This document shows, piece by piece, positions 45,462-53,290 of a stretch of 64,000 nt of DNA (positions are counted from its first letter, which is position 1; the number at the start of each line of letters is the position of its first letter). The notes under the pieces are model-generated. The model saw only the letters and a program-made list of their open reading frames with translations. It searched no databases and was not told the origin of the DNA. Both the position numbers and the translations under genes were made by a program. Origin of the DNA: a bacterium HR25 (GTDB lineage: Bacteria > Chloroflexota > Dehalococcoidia > SM23-28-2 > HRbin24); the NCBI GenBank assembly GCA_002898615.1, contig BEIB01000001.1, forward strand, positions 1-64,000. The letters are read 5' to 3'.

Positions 45462-46054
45462 CTCGCGCTACCTCGCACCAGGGCCAGGAACTCGGAGCGG
45501 GTGACGCCGCTGCCGCGGAAGACCCCGCGCACGGCGGAGGTGACCAGGACGCTGCCCGGCTTCTTTATCCCCCGCATGCTCATGCACAGGTGCTCCGCCT
45601 CCACCACCACCGCCACGCCCTGGGGCCGCAGCCCCTCCATCAGGTAGTCAGCTATCTGGCTGGTGAGCCTCTCTTGGACCTGGGGCCGCCGGGCCAGCAC
45701 GTCCACCAGGCGGGCGATCTTGCTGGCGCCGACGATCTGCCCCTTGGGGACGTAGCCCACGTGGGCCTGTCCGAAGAAGGGGACGAAGTGATGCTCGCAC
45801 AGGGAGTAGAAGGGAATCTGGCGCAGGATCACCATCTCCTGATGGGGCTCCGGGAAGGTGCGCTGGAGCAGGACCAGGGGATCCTCCCGCAGGCCGGCGA
45901 ACATCTCGGCGTAGAGATCGGCGATGCGGCGCGGCGTGTCGGCGAGGCCCGGCCGGCCGGGGTCCTCCCCTATCGCCTCGATGATCTGGCGGACGGCATC
46001 CGCTATGCGGTGGAGGTCAACCGTCGGGCGGGCCAGCGGTTCGGAAGTCTCCAT
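45458..46054 (-). CDS. folE: GTP cyclohydrolase I
   Basis: Protein of 198 aa, converting GTP to 7,8-dihydroneopterin triphosphate, the first step of folate (and pterin) synthesis. Zinc ligands are Cys86 and His89 in SLCEHHF and Cys157 in CMSMRGIKK. Length and motifs are standard. It is translationally coupled to the GNAT gene. Confidence 0.95.
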   Translation of the reverse strand: METSEPLARPTVDLHRIADAVRQIIEAIGEDPGRPGLADTPRRIADLYAEMFAGLREDPLVLLQRTFPEPHQEMVILRQIPFYSLCEHHFVPFFGQAHVGYVPKGQIVGASKIARLVDVLARRPQVQERLTSQIADYLMEGLRPQGVAVVVEAEHLCMSMRGIKKPGSVLVTSAVRGVFRGSGVTRSEFLALVRGSAS

Positions 46055-46085
46055 GGAAGATGCAGTGCCAAGAGGTGTCCCTTTA

Positions 46086-46091
46086 ATTGTA
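46086..46091 (-). promoter_or_regulatory. Possible -10 before folE
   Basis: TACAAT on the - strand in the AT-rich gap between thrC and folE, about 30 nt before the folE ATG. No convincing -35. Confidence 0.3.
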
Positions 46092-46133
46092 GCAGGTGCT
46101 TCAAGTAAATACGAAGCGGATGCGGCGGGGGCT

Positions 46134-47210
46134 TCAGCCCAGGGAGAGGGCCTCGGCGATGGCCTCCACCCTGGCCGGTACCTCCACCAGGCGGGCCGGC
46201 AGCGTCTCCGCCGTCTCCGGGTCCTTGAGGCCGCTGCCGGTGATGACGCAGACCACCACTGCCTGTCGCAGGTCCTCCCTGGTCGCCACCTTGATGAGGC
46301 CGGCCACGGCCGCCGCCGAGGCTGGCTCGGCGAAGATCCCCTCCTCCTGGGCCAGCAGGCGGTAGGCCTCCAGGATCTCCTCGTCGGTGACGGCGTCGAT
46401 GCTGCCGCCGGACTCGTCCCTGGCCGCCACCGCCAGGTGCCAGCTCGCCGGGTTGCCCACGCGGATGGCGGTGGCGATGGTCCGGGGCTGGGGGACCGGC
46501 TCCCCCCGCACGATGGGGGCGGCGCCGTCGGCCTGGAAGCCCATCATGCGGGGCAGATGGCGGCTCCGCCCAGCCCGACGGTACTCCAGGAAGCCCCGCC
46601 AGTAGGCGCTGATGTTGCCGGCGTTCCCCACCGGGATGAAGAGCATGTCCGGGGCGTCGCCCAGGGCGTCCACTATCTCCATGGCCGCCGTCTTCTGCCC
46701 CTCCAGACGGTAGGGGTTCACCGAGTTGACCAGGGCCACGGGGTAGCGGGCTACCATCTCCCGGGCCAGGCGCAGGGCGTCGTCGAATTCGCCCTCGATG
46801 GCCACCACGGTGGCCCCGTGGGCGATGGCCTGGGCCATCTTCCCCCGGGCCACGAAGCCCCGCGGGATGAGGACGTAGGCGTCCAGGCCGCAGTGGGCTG
46901 CGTAGGCGGCGGCGGAGGCGGCCGTGTTGCCGGTGGAGGCGCAGAGGACGGCCCGCTGCCCCTCCTCAAGGGCCTTGGCCACCGCCACCACCATCCCCCG
47001 GTCCTTGAAGGAGCCGCTGGGATTGCAGGACTCCAGCTTGAAGAAGAGGTTGGGGCAGCCGATACGCCGGCCCAGTCGGGAGGACGGCACCAGCGGTGTG
47101 TCTCCCTCGCCCAGGGTGATGAGGGGCGTCCGCTCCGTCAGGGGCAGGAACGCCCCGTAGCGACGCAGCACCCCCACAGGCCTATTCAGCGGCCTGCTCG
47201 ATATCGCCAT
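46134..47210 (-). CDS. thrC: Threonine synthase
   Basis: Protein of 358 aa, a PLP enzyme that converts O-phosphohomoserine to threonine. The PLP lysine is Lys69 in GSFKDRG, with [10 protein letters not shown] and GNAGN phosphate-binding loops. It works with the homoserine dehydrogenase two genes upstream. A dedicated homoserine kinase is not adjacent. Its first 29 nt overlap the coiled-coil gene. Confidence 0.94.
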   Translation of the reverse strand: MAISSRPLNRPVGVLRRYGAFLPLTERTPLITLGEGDTPLVPSSRLGRRIGCPNLFFKLESCNPSGSFKDRGMVVAVAKALEEGQRAVLCASTGNTAASAAAYAAHCGLDAYVLIPRGFVARGKMAQAIAHGATVVAIEGEFDDALRLAREMVARYPVALVNSVNPYRLEGQKTAAMEIVDALGDAPDMLFIPVGNAGNISAYWRGFLEYRRAGRSRHLPRMMGFQADGAAPIVRGEPVPQPRTIATAIRVGNPASWHLAVAARDESGGSIDAVTDEEILEAYRLLAQEEGIFAEPASAAAVAGLIKVATREDLRQAVVVCVITGSGLKDPETAETLPARLVEVPARVEAIAEALSLG

Positions 47211-48171
47211 GGATCTCCTTTATCTCTTGCTGGATGGTCTCCGCCAGTCGCCGTCGCTGCCGCTCCCAGAGGACGAGGAGGCGGTGGAGACGGGCCATTA
47301 CCACCTCCCGGCTGGCTTCCATGTCCTGCCGCAGACGGGCTATCTCCCCACCGAGCTCCTGTAGGCGCTGGCCGGACACCTGGATCTGCTGTCCCAGGGC
47401 GTGCGTCTCCTGCAGCAGCTGCTCCGTCTGGGAGACCAGAGCGGAGAGGCGCTGGTTGGCCTGGTCCCGGTCCTGGCGGAGCCGCTGCTGTTCCTCTCTC
47501 AGGCCGTCTATCTGGGGTAACTGCCCCTCCACCTTCTGCAGTCGCTCTTCCAGCTTCTGCAGGGCCTGCTGCTGGGAGTGGAGACGCAGCACCATGCCGT
47601 CCAGGCGGTCCCCCAGGACGTCGAGCTTGCTTCCCAGTTTGTCCAGGGCCTGCCCCAATTGCTGCAGGGCCTCCAGTTGCTGGCTGTTGCGAGGGGTCAG
47701 CTCGTTCAGGCGGCGGAGGACGGTCTCCTGCTCGTGCTGGAGGCGGGCCACGGTGGCCTCCAGGTTACGGAGGGAGGCCTCCCGGCTACGGATGTGATCC
47801 TCGTAGGTGGTGAGGCGGTTCTCGATGGCCCGCACGTCCCGGGACAGGGTGGTGGTCTCTCCCTGATAGCGCTCCAGGTCGGCCTGGCGCTGGTGGAGGG
47901 CCTGGTTGGCCAGCGAGAGGGCCTGGGACTGGCGCTCGTGGAGGCGCTCCAGCTCCGCCTTCATCTCCCGCAGCTCCTCCAGGAGGGAGGGAACGGGCGA
48001 TATGTCCCGGGCGAGGCCTTCCAGCGCCTCCTGGGCCCGCCTCATGACGCTCATCATCTCCTGGACCTGGGCCCGCGTCTGTCCCAGGTCCCGCTCCAGA
48101 TGGCGGAGGCGTGCCGGGAGCTCGGCTATCTCCGCCGGCACGGCGCCGAGGTGGTCGTCCTCGCTGTCCAC
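47182..48171 (-). CDS. Long coiled-coil protein
   Basis: Protein of 329 aa, Gln/Glu/Arg/Leu-rich and almost wholly heptad-patterned from residue 20 to the end, with no signal peptide or membrane helix. No family is recognised. The GTG start sits immediately after the hom stop, and its end overlaps thrC by 29 nt, so it is embedded in the threonine operon. A structural or scaffold role is likely. Confidence 0.7.
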   Translation of the reverse strand: MDSEDDHLGAVPAEIAELPARLRHLERDLGQTRAQVQEMMSVMRRAQEALEGLARDISPVPSLLEELREMKAELERLHERQSQALSLANQALHQRQADLERYQGETTTLSRDVRAIENRLTTYEDHIRSREASLRNLEATVARLQHEQETVLRRLNELTPRNSQQLEALQQLGQALDKLGSKLDVLGDRLDGMVLRLHSQQQALQKLEERLQKVEGQLPQIDGLREEQQRLRQDRDQANQRLSALVSQTEQLLQETHALGQQIQVSGQRLQELGGEIARLRQDMEASREVVMARLHRLLVLWERQRRRLAETIQQEIKEIHGDIEQAAE

Positions 48172-49473
48172 TCAGGCCTCCACTCGCAAGAAGTTGCCGA
48201 TCTCAACCACTACGTCCAGCTTCTCCACGTCGGCGATGGTGGCCCGCACGGCGGCCTCCCGCGCGGCATGGGTCATGATGACGATCTCCGCCGTCTGGGC
48301 CGCCTCGTTGGTCTCCTTCTGGATGACGGAGGCGATGCTGACCTGGTTATCGCCGAAGCAGCGGGCGATCTGGGCCAGCACTCCCGGGCGGTCCGTCACC
48401 TGCATTCGAATATAGTAGCGGCAGACCAGGTCGTCCATCTTTTTTATGGGGAGGGAGACCTGGGCCCGCCAGGGGGTGGGCGGCCGCCCGTGGGACAGGG
48501 CCTGGGCGGCGTCCAGGACATCGGCCAGGACAGCGCTGGCGGTGGGGGACGCCCCTGCCCCCGGCCCCTGGAAGACGACGCGCCCCACCAGGTCTCCCTC
48601 TACCTCGATGGCGTTGAGGACGCCGTCCACCTTGGCCAGGAGGGCCTCCTGGGGCAGGAGGACGGGATGGACGCGGGCCTCCAGAGCCGCCCCGTCGGGG
48701 CTGTCGTCGCAGCGGGCGATGGCCAGCAGCTTGATGGCATAGCCCAGCTCGCGGGCGTAGCGGAAGTCCTGGGCGGCCAGGCGGCTTATCCCCTCGCGGT
48801 AGACCTCGTCGGGCGGGACATGGGTGTAGAAGGCCAGGCTGGCCAGGATGGCCAGCTTGTAGGCGGCGTCGTGTCCCTCGATGTCGTTGGTGGGGTCGGG
48901 CTCGGCGTAGCCCAGCTCCTGGGCCTGGGCCAGGGCGGTCCGGAAGTCCAGCCCCTCCCGGTCCATGCGAGTGAGGACGTAGTTGGTGGTGCCGTTGATG
49001 ATGGCCCTGAGCCCCCTCACCGTGTTGGCGGCCAGGTCACGTTTCAGAGGGGCGACGATGGGTATGCCGCTGCCCACGCTGGCCTCGTAGAGGAGGTCCA
49101 CGCCCCGCTCGTGGGCCAAGGAGATGAGCTCCGGGCCGTGACGGGCCATGACCTCTTTGTTGGCGGTGACGACGTAGCGCCCCCGCCCCAGGGCCTCTCG
49201 GATGTAGCGGTAGGCAGGGTCCAGGCCCCCCATCACCTCCACCACTATGTGGACCTGGTCGTCCTCCAGCACGGCGGCGGCGTCGGTGGTGAGGAGGGAG
49301 GGCTCCACGAAGACGGGGCGGGGCTTGTCCGCGGTGCGCACCAGGACCCGTCGCAGGCGGAGAGGCCGGCCCAGCCGCTGGGCTATGGCCTCGCCCTTCT
49401 CCAGGAGGGCGCGGGCCACCCCGCTGCCTACCACTCCCAGCCCCAGCAGGGCGACGTTGATGGGCTCCACCAC
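48172..49473 (-). CDS. hom: Homoserine dehydrogenase with C-terminal ACT domain
   Basis: Protein of about 433 aa that reduces aspartate semialdehyde to homoserine. NAD(P)-binding GLGVVGSGVA, TANKEVMARHG, the NGTTNYVL and the catalytic region EPDPTNDIEGHDAAYK are all present. A C-terminal ACT domain (VTDRPGVLAQIA) suggests feedback control by threonine. AGGAGG precedes two tandem GTG codons (49473, 49470); either may be the start. Confidence 0.94.
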   Translation of the reverse strand: MVEPINVALLGLGVVGSGVARALLEKGEAIAQRLGRPLRLRRVLVRTADKPRPVFVEPSLLTTDAAAVLEDDQVHIVVEVMGGLDPAYRYIREALGRGRYVVTANKEVMARHGPELISLAHERGVDLLYEASVGSGIPIVAPLKRDLAANTVRGLRAIINGTTNYVLTRMDREGLDFRTALAQAQELGYAEPDPTNDIEGHDAAYKLAILASLAFYTHVPPDEVYREGISRLAAQDFRYARELGYAIKLLAIARCDDSPDGAALEARVHPVLLPQEALLAKVDGVLNAIEVEGDLVGRVVFQGPGAGASPTASAVLADVLDAAQALSHGRPPTPWRAQVSLPIKKMDDLVCRYYIRMQVTDRPGVLAQIARCFGDNQVSIASVIQKETNEAAQTAEIVIMTHAAREAAVRATIADVEKLDVVVEIGNFLRVEA

Positions 49474-49483
49474 CCGCGCCTCC

Positions 49484-50572
49484 TCAGTAGACCTGGTCGA
49501 CGACCCAGCGGATCTTGGTCTGGTCACCGTTGGCCAGGTCCATATGGTTGACGATGGTGAGGCCCCTCCGCTTCTCCTGGACCCAGTCGCGGTAGCGCTT
49601 GAGGGCCACTAGCTGCTTCTCCCCGGGCCCCAGGGCGCGGTTGGAGTCCTTCTCCAGCACCTGCACTATGAAGACCAGCCCTGTCTCGGGGTGGATGTAC
49701 TTGCCGACGCCACCCGGCTCCAGGGCGAAGATGACATTGGCCAGGTCGTCGTTCATGGCGCCGCGGGGCACCCAGCCTACTTCTCCCCCCTGGCCCCGGG
49801 TGCGGGTGTCTATGGACTCCTGCCGGGCCACCGCGGCGAAGTCCTCGCCCCCCTGGATGCGACCGATGATCTGGTCCGCTCTGGCCGCCTCCTGGAGGAC
49901 GATCTGGCGGAAGTGGACGCTCTCCATGTTGTCCGGCACCTGCTGCTGCAGGTGGTCCAGCGCCTTCTGGGCCAGCAGCTCCCCACCGACGATGCGCCGG
50001 TACTCCTCGTCCGTCAGGCCGGTGCGCTCCAGCTCCTGACTGTAGAGCTGCTGGAAGGGGTCCGGGGTGGGGCTGGGCACCGGGGGAGTGGGAGAGGGGG
50101 GCTGGTCGCCACCCTGGGCGGGCGGCGTCTCCGCCGGCGGCAGCAGCCCCAGGCGCTCCCGGATGGCCTCCTCGATCTCGCTGGGGGAGACGGAGACCCC
50201 CAGCTCGCCAGCGTAGCGGTAGAGGATCTCCTCCTCGATAATGCGGTCGGCGACGCTGGGGATGGCGTTGGCCGGCTGGGCGGCCTGACTGCCAGCGCCC
50301 CCCACCTGCTGGACGTAGAGGGCCAGGCGCTCCTTGAAGTAACGGAGGCTGTAGCGGGAGTCTGCTACCTGGAGGGCTAGGCTGCCGGGGCGGGTGAACT
50401 CCTCCCAGTAGCCGCGTGCTACGGAGAAGATGGCCAGGCCGGCGCCGGCCAGGAGGAGGAGGACGACGCCCAGGAGGGCGGCCAGCCGGCCTGGATGGCC
50501 CCAGAGGTCGGAGCGGCCGGCCACCTCCCAGGGGGGTGTGGGGACTTTACCGGCTCGTCTCTTTCTCGGCAC
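49484..50572 (-). CDS. Membrane-anchored PpiC-type peptidyl-prolyl isomerase
   Basis: Protein of 362 aa with an N-terminal transmembrane helix (about 29-52), a SurA_N-like helical domain (65-210) interrupted by a Pro/Thr/Gln-rich insert near 143-170, and a parvulin domain (about 215-310; VHFRQIVLQ, GGEVGWVPRG). It should assist folding of exported proteins. GTG start at 50572. It occupies the place after rpsR where many genomes have rplI. Confidence 0.88.
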   Translation of the reverse strand: MPRKRRAGKVPTPPWEVAGRSDLWGHPGRLAALLGVVLLLLAGAGLAIFSVARGYWEEFTRPGSLALQVADSRYSLRYFKERLALYVQQVGGAGSQAAQPANAIPSVADRIIEEEILYRYAGELGVSVSPSEIEEAIRERLGLLPPAETPPAQGGDQPPSPTPPVPSPTPDPFQQLYSQELERTGLTDEEYRRIVGGELLAQKALDHLQQQVPDNMESVHFRQIVLQEAARADQIIGRIQGGEDFAAVARQESIDTRTRGQGGEVGWVPRGAMNDDLANVIFALEPGGVGKYIHPETGLVFIVQVLEKDSNRALGPGEKQLVALKRYRDWVQEKRRGLTIVNHMDLANGDQTKIRWVVDQVY

Positions 50573-50620
50573 GACCAGTCCAACGGCGCGGTCATCCTGG
50601 ACCGGGCCCGGGCGAAGGGA

Positions 50621-50944
50621 CTAACGGGGGGAGGGCCACCCCATCTCGCGGATATGCTCGGCGGTGAAGGGGAGAAGGGCGACGTACCGCGCCCGCTTGA
50701 TGGCGCGGGCGAGGGCCCGCTGGTGCTTGGCGCAGGTGTTGAGACGCCGCCGCGACTCGATCCGCCCGCGATCGGAGAGGAAGCGCCTGAGGAGCCCCAC
50801 GTCCTTGTAGTCGATGAACTTCACCTGCTCGGCGCAGATGGGGCATACCCGGCGCCGGCGTCCGTAGCGCCGCTTCTTCTGCTGCTGCCGGACTGCTTCC
50901 GGCGCTTCGGTCTGCTCGGGAGCCCTCTCCGTCTCGTTCTCCAT
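50621..50944 (-). CDS. rpsR: 30S ribosomal protein S18
   Basis: Protein of 107 aa. A Glu/Gln-rich N-terminal extension precedes the S18 core with VCPIC (Cys34, Cys37), [20 protein letters not shown] and TCAKHQR (Cys71); this is the cysteine-containing, probably zinc-binding version. It is third in the rpsF-ssb-rpsR operon. Confidence 0.96.
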   Translation of the reverse strand: MENETERAPEQTEAPEAVRQQQKKRRYGRRRRVCPICAEQVKFIDYKDVGLLRRFLSDRGRIESRRRLNTCAKHQRALARAIKRARYVALLPFTAEHIREMGWPSPR

Positions 50945-50980
50945 ACTGTGCTAGCCCTCCATGGTCTGGGCGCTGGCTGC

Positions 50981-51391
50981 TCACGGGGCGTCGTAGGAGC
51001 TGTCCGTCTCCAGCCCCTCTTCGGCGGACGGCTCGGCCCCTTCCAGCAGGGGGGCGGCGCCCGGGCGGTCCAGGAAGACTACCCGCTCCGCCAGGATCTC
51101 GTTGACGAAGCGCCGCTGGCCGTCGGCCCCGTCCCAGCTACGGCTGCGCAGCCGCCCTTCCACGTATACCCGGCGTCCCTTTTGAAGGTACAGGTTGCAC
51201 TGCTCTGCCAGACGCCGCCAGGTGATGACGGAGAACCACTCCGTCTCCTCGCGGCGGTCGCCATCGGGTGTGGTGTAGACGTAGTTGGTGGCGACGCGGA
51301 AGGTGGTCATGGCGTCGCCGTTGGCCGTGAAGCGCATCTCCGGGTCGGTGCCCACGTTGCCGATGACCATTATCTTGTTGAGCCCGGCCAC
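50981..51391 (-). CDS. ssb: Single-stranded DNA-binding protein
   Basis: Protein of 136 aa with an OB-fold over residues 1-110 (NKIMVIGNVGTDPEMR, FSVITW, GRRVYVEGRL). The C-terminal tail is acidic but ends LETDSSYDAP, without the canonical DDDIPF-type tip that recruits partner proteins. It lies in the rpsF-ssb-rpsR order. The GTG at 51391 follows GAGGGGAGCGGGAAG. Confidence 0.93.
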   Translation of the reverse strand: MAGLNKIMVIGNVGTDPEMRFTANGDAMTTFRVATNYVYTTPDGDRREETEWFSVITWRRLAEQCNLYLQKGRRVYVEGRLRSRSWDGADGQRRFVNEILAERVVFLDRPGAAPLLEGAEPSAEEGLETDSSYDAP

Positions 51392-51404
51392 CTTCCCGCT
51401 CCCC

Positions 51405-51695
51405 TCATTCCTCGTCCAGCCGCACCACCAGGTGACGCAAGACCTCCTCGGCCAGATTGAGGCTGCGGTCCAGCTCCCGCACCCTGGCGGGGTCCATGCG
51501 GAAACGGGCCAGCACGTAATTGCCCTCACGGAAGCGCTGGATGGGGTAGGCCAGGCGCCGGCGCCCCCAGGTGTCCACCTCGGTGATCTCGCCCCCGCGG
51601 TCGCGGATGAGTTGCTGGACGCGGTCCACGGTGCTCCTGACCTCTTCTTCGGCCAGTTGAGGGCTTATCACTAGCATCAGCTCGTAGTTGCGCAT
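51405..51695 (-). CDS. rpsF: 30S ribosomal protein S6
   Basis: Protein of 96 aa. MRNYELMLVISPQL, the GRRRLAYPI segment and VRHLVVRLDEE-like end are standard for S6, which binds S18 on the 30S platform. It is the first gene of the operon and has a strong promoter 58-86 nt upstream. Confidence 0.96.
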   Translation of the reverse strand: MRNYELMLVISPQLAEEEVRSTVDRVQQLIRDRGGEITEVDTWGRRRLAYPIQRFREGNYVLARFRMDPARVRELDRSLNLAEEVLRHLVVRLDEE

Positions 51696-51752
51696 GACCT
51701 CGCTGGGCCTCGCTGGTATCGGCCGCGGTGCGGCCCCGCAGCCCAGGTTGGC

Positions 51753-51781
51753 ATTATAGCACCCGGCCCCGCTAGTCACAA
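51753..51781 (-). promoter_or_regulatory. Promoter of the rpsF-ssb-rpsR operon
   Basis: On the - strand: TTGTGA (51781-51776), a 17-nt spacer and a perfect TATAAT (51758-51753). Confidence 0.7.
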
Positions 51782-51941
51782 CCGCGGCCCGTCCTTGTTA
51801 ACGCTGGACGCCTTTCATGCGTCTTTCATTTAGGAAGTGCCAGGCTAGGGGACGCTGGAAAGCCGGTGTCGGTGAGGAGCGTCGGCATGGCACGAGCGGG
51901 GACGACAGGCCGGGGATACCGATGCGTGGAGCAGGGGGGCG

Positions 51942-52733
51942 ATGACCAAGGACTGGCGGCGGCTGCGCAGGGCCCTCCAGGAGGGAAGGCTGCGGCTGTA
52001 CTGTCAGCCCATCCTGGACCTGCGCAATGGCCAGGTATCCCGCTATGAGCTGCTGCTGCGTCTGAGGGAGAACGGCGTCACGCTGACCGGGGCCTCCTTC
52101 CTCTGGGCGGCGGAGGAGCTGGGCCTGATCCAGGAGATAGACTTCTGGGTGGTGGGGAGAGCGGTGGCCCTTCTGAGGCAGCTTGACAACCCCACCTGTG
52201 CCGCGGGCCCCCATCTGGAGCTGCATGTGAACCTCTCCGGCCGCACCCTGTCCGACCGTTCCTGGTGGGGGCCCATCGAGAAGGAGCTGAGGGCGGCGGG
52301 CGATCTGTCCCGGCGGCTGGTCTTCGAGGTGACGGAGACGGCGGCCATCGAGGACATGAACGATGTGCGACGGTTCATGGAGGGGCTGTGCGCCCTGGGC
52401 TGTCGCTTCGCTCTGGACGATTTCGGCGTGGGCTACTCAGGCTTCTATCGCCTGCGCAGCCTCCCCTTCCACTTCCTGAAGGTCGATGGCGCCTTCGTGC
52501 GGCACCTGCCCCGCAGCAGCACCGACCAGCTGCTGGTGCGCTCCATAGCCATGGCCGGGCGCATCCTGGGGCTGGGCACCATCGCCGAGCAGGTGGAGGA
52601 CGAGGCCACCGTTCTGCTCCTGCAACGCTTCGGCGTGGACTACGCCCAGGGCTTCTACGTGGGGCGGCCCCGTCCCGTGGAGGAGGAGTGGCCCTGTACC
52701 ATCCCCCTCACCTGTCCAGGGGATCTCCGTTAA
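51942..52733 (+). CDS. Stand-alone EAL-domain c-di-GMP phosphodiesterase
   Basis: Protein of 263 aa made of a single EAL domain. The catalytic set looks complete: Glu36 (YELLL variant of EAL), Asn97, Glu129, Asp159-Asp160 (LDDFG), Lys180 (LKVD), Glu216/Glu219 and Gln236. It should linearise c-di-GMP to pGpG. No sensor or membrane domain is fused. Its 3' end overlaps the convergent OsmC-family gene by 26 nt. Confidence 0.9.
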   Translation: MTKDWRRLRRALQEGRLRLYCQPILDLRNGQVSRYELLLRLRENGVTLTGASFLWAAEELGLIQEIDFWVVGRAVALLRQLDNPTCAAGPHLELHVNLSGRTLSDRSWWGPIEKELRAAGDLSRRLVFEVTETAAIEDMNDVRRFMEGLCALGCRFALDDFGVGYSGFYRLRSLPFHFLKVDGAFVRHLPRSSTDQLLVRSIAMAGRILGLGTIAEQVEDEATVLLLQRFGVDYAQGFYVGRPRPVEEEWPCTIPLTCPGDLR

Positions 52734-53199
52734 GGATAACCCGCGTCCGCACGGGGGTGGCGTGGGCCAGGGCCTGCTCCACGTAGCAGCCGGCGCTGGC
52801 CAGTCTCACTAGGCGGGCTATCTCCTCCGGAGGAGCTGGCGATTCCACCTCCAGCTCCAGGTCGAAGCCGTCGCAGCCGGTCTGAAGGGTGCCGGCCAGG
52901 GCGGAGCCCTCGCTCCAGAAGCGGCCCACCACGCGGGCGCGGACCTTCTCCAGGGGAACTTTGAGACGGCGGGCCAAACTGGCCGCCACGGCCAGCGTTC
53001 AGAGGCCCAGCGCCGCCACCAGGTAGGCCAGCGGGGTGGGGGCGGAGCCGTCTCCCCCGGCCGCCGGCCCCTCGTCCGAGAAGATGTGGAAGTAGCCGCT
53101 GTGTTCGGAGCCGGCGCGCGCCCGCCGCAGGTGGGCCGTCAGGAGCTCGGCGTCCGCCTCGTAGGTGAACTCGCGGCGCTTCGGCTTGGTCTCGCTCAT
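52708..53199 (-). CDS. OsmC/Ohr-family protein with in-frame TGA (predicted selenocysteine)
   Basis: Read through one TGA, the frame gives 163 aa with the OsmC fold: PTPLAYLVAALGL, then codon 67 (TGA, 52999-53001), then TLAVAASLARRLKVPLE. Residue 67 is where OsmC/Ohr peroxidases have the peroxidatic Cys; the second Cys is kept as Cys138 (SAGCYVEQAL), and the family's C-terminal strand PVRTRVILNG is intact. AGGAGGTG lies upstream of the ATG at 53199. The downstream half has no ribosome binding site of its own. A SECIS-like hairpin follows the TGA. OsmC-like selenoproteins are known in other bacteria. The alternative is a nonsense mutation; no sel genes lie in this window. Confidence 0.8.
52966..52989 (-). 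promoter_or_regulatory. Bacterial SECIS-like stem-loop
   Basis: Starting ten bases after the TGA, the mRNA can fold into a stem of two G-U plus seven Watson-Crick pairs with one bulged C, closed by the five-base loop AGUUU (52980-52976). The loop begins 19 bases after the TGA, as in E. coli fdhF, and has a G within its first two bases followed by U. A competing smaller hairpin (CUGGCC/GGCCAG) exists in the same stretch. Confidence 0.6.
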
Positions 53200-53235
53200 G
53201 GGGCACCTCCTGTCCCGTATTGTGCCACAAAGGGA

Positions 53236-53262
53236 GGGGACGGCCCACCGTGGGCCGTCCCC
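53236..53262 (-). terminator. Hairpin between cyclase gene and OsmC-family gene
   Basis: Perfect 12-bp stem (53236-53247 with 53251-53262) around a 3-nt loop, 28 nt after the stop of the cyclase-family gene. No T-tract. Confidence 0.6.
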
Positions 53263-53290
53263 GCGTCGTTGCCCTCCGCTGAGGGGCGGG

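Noticed and set aside
52708..52989. Separate 94-aa gene starting with GTG at 52989
   Set aside because: It has no ribosome binding site, lies in the same frame as the upstream ORF, and completes the OsmC fold; read-through of TGA is the better model.
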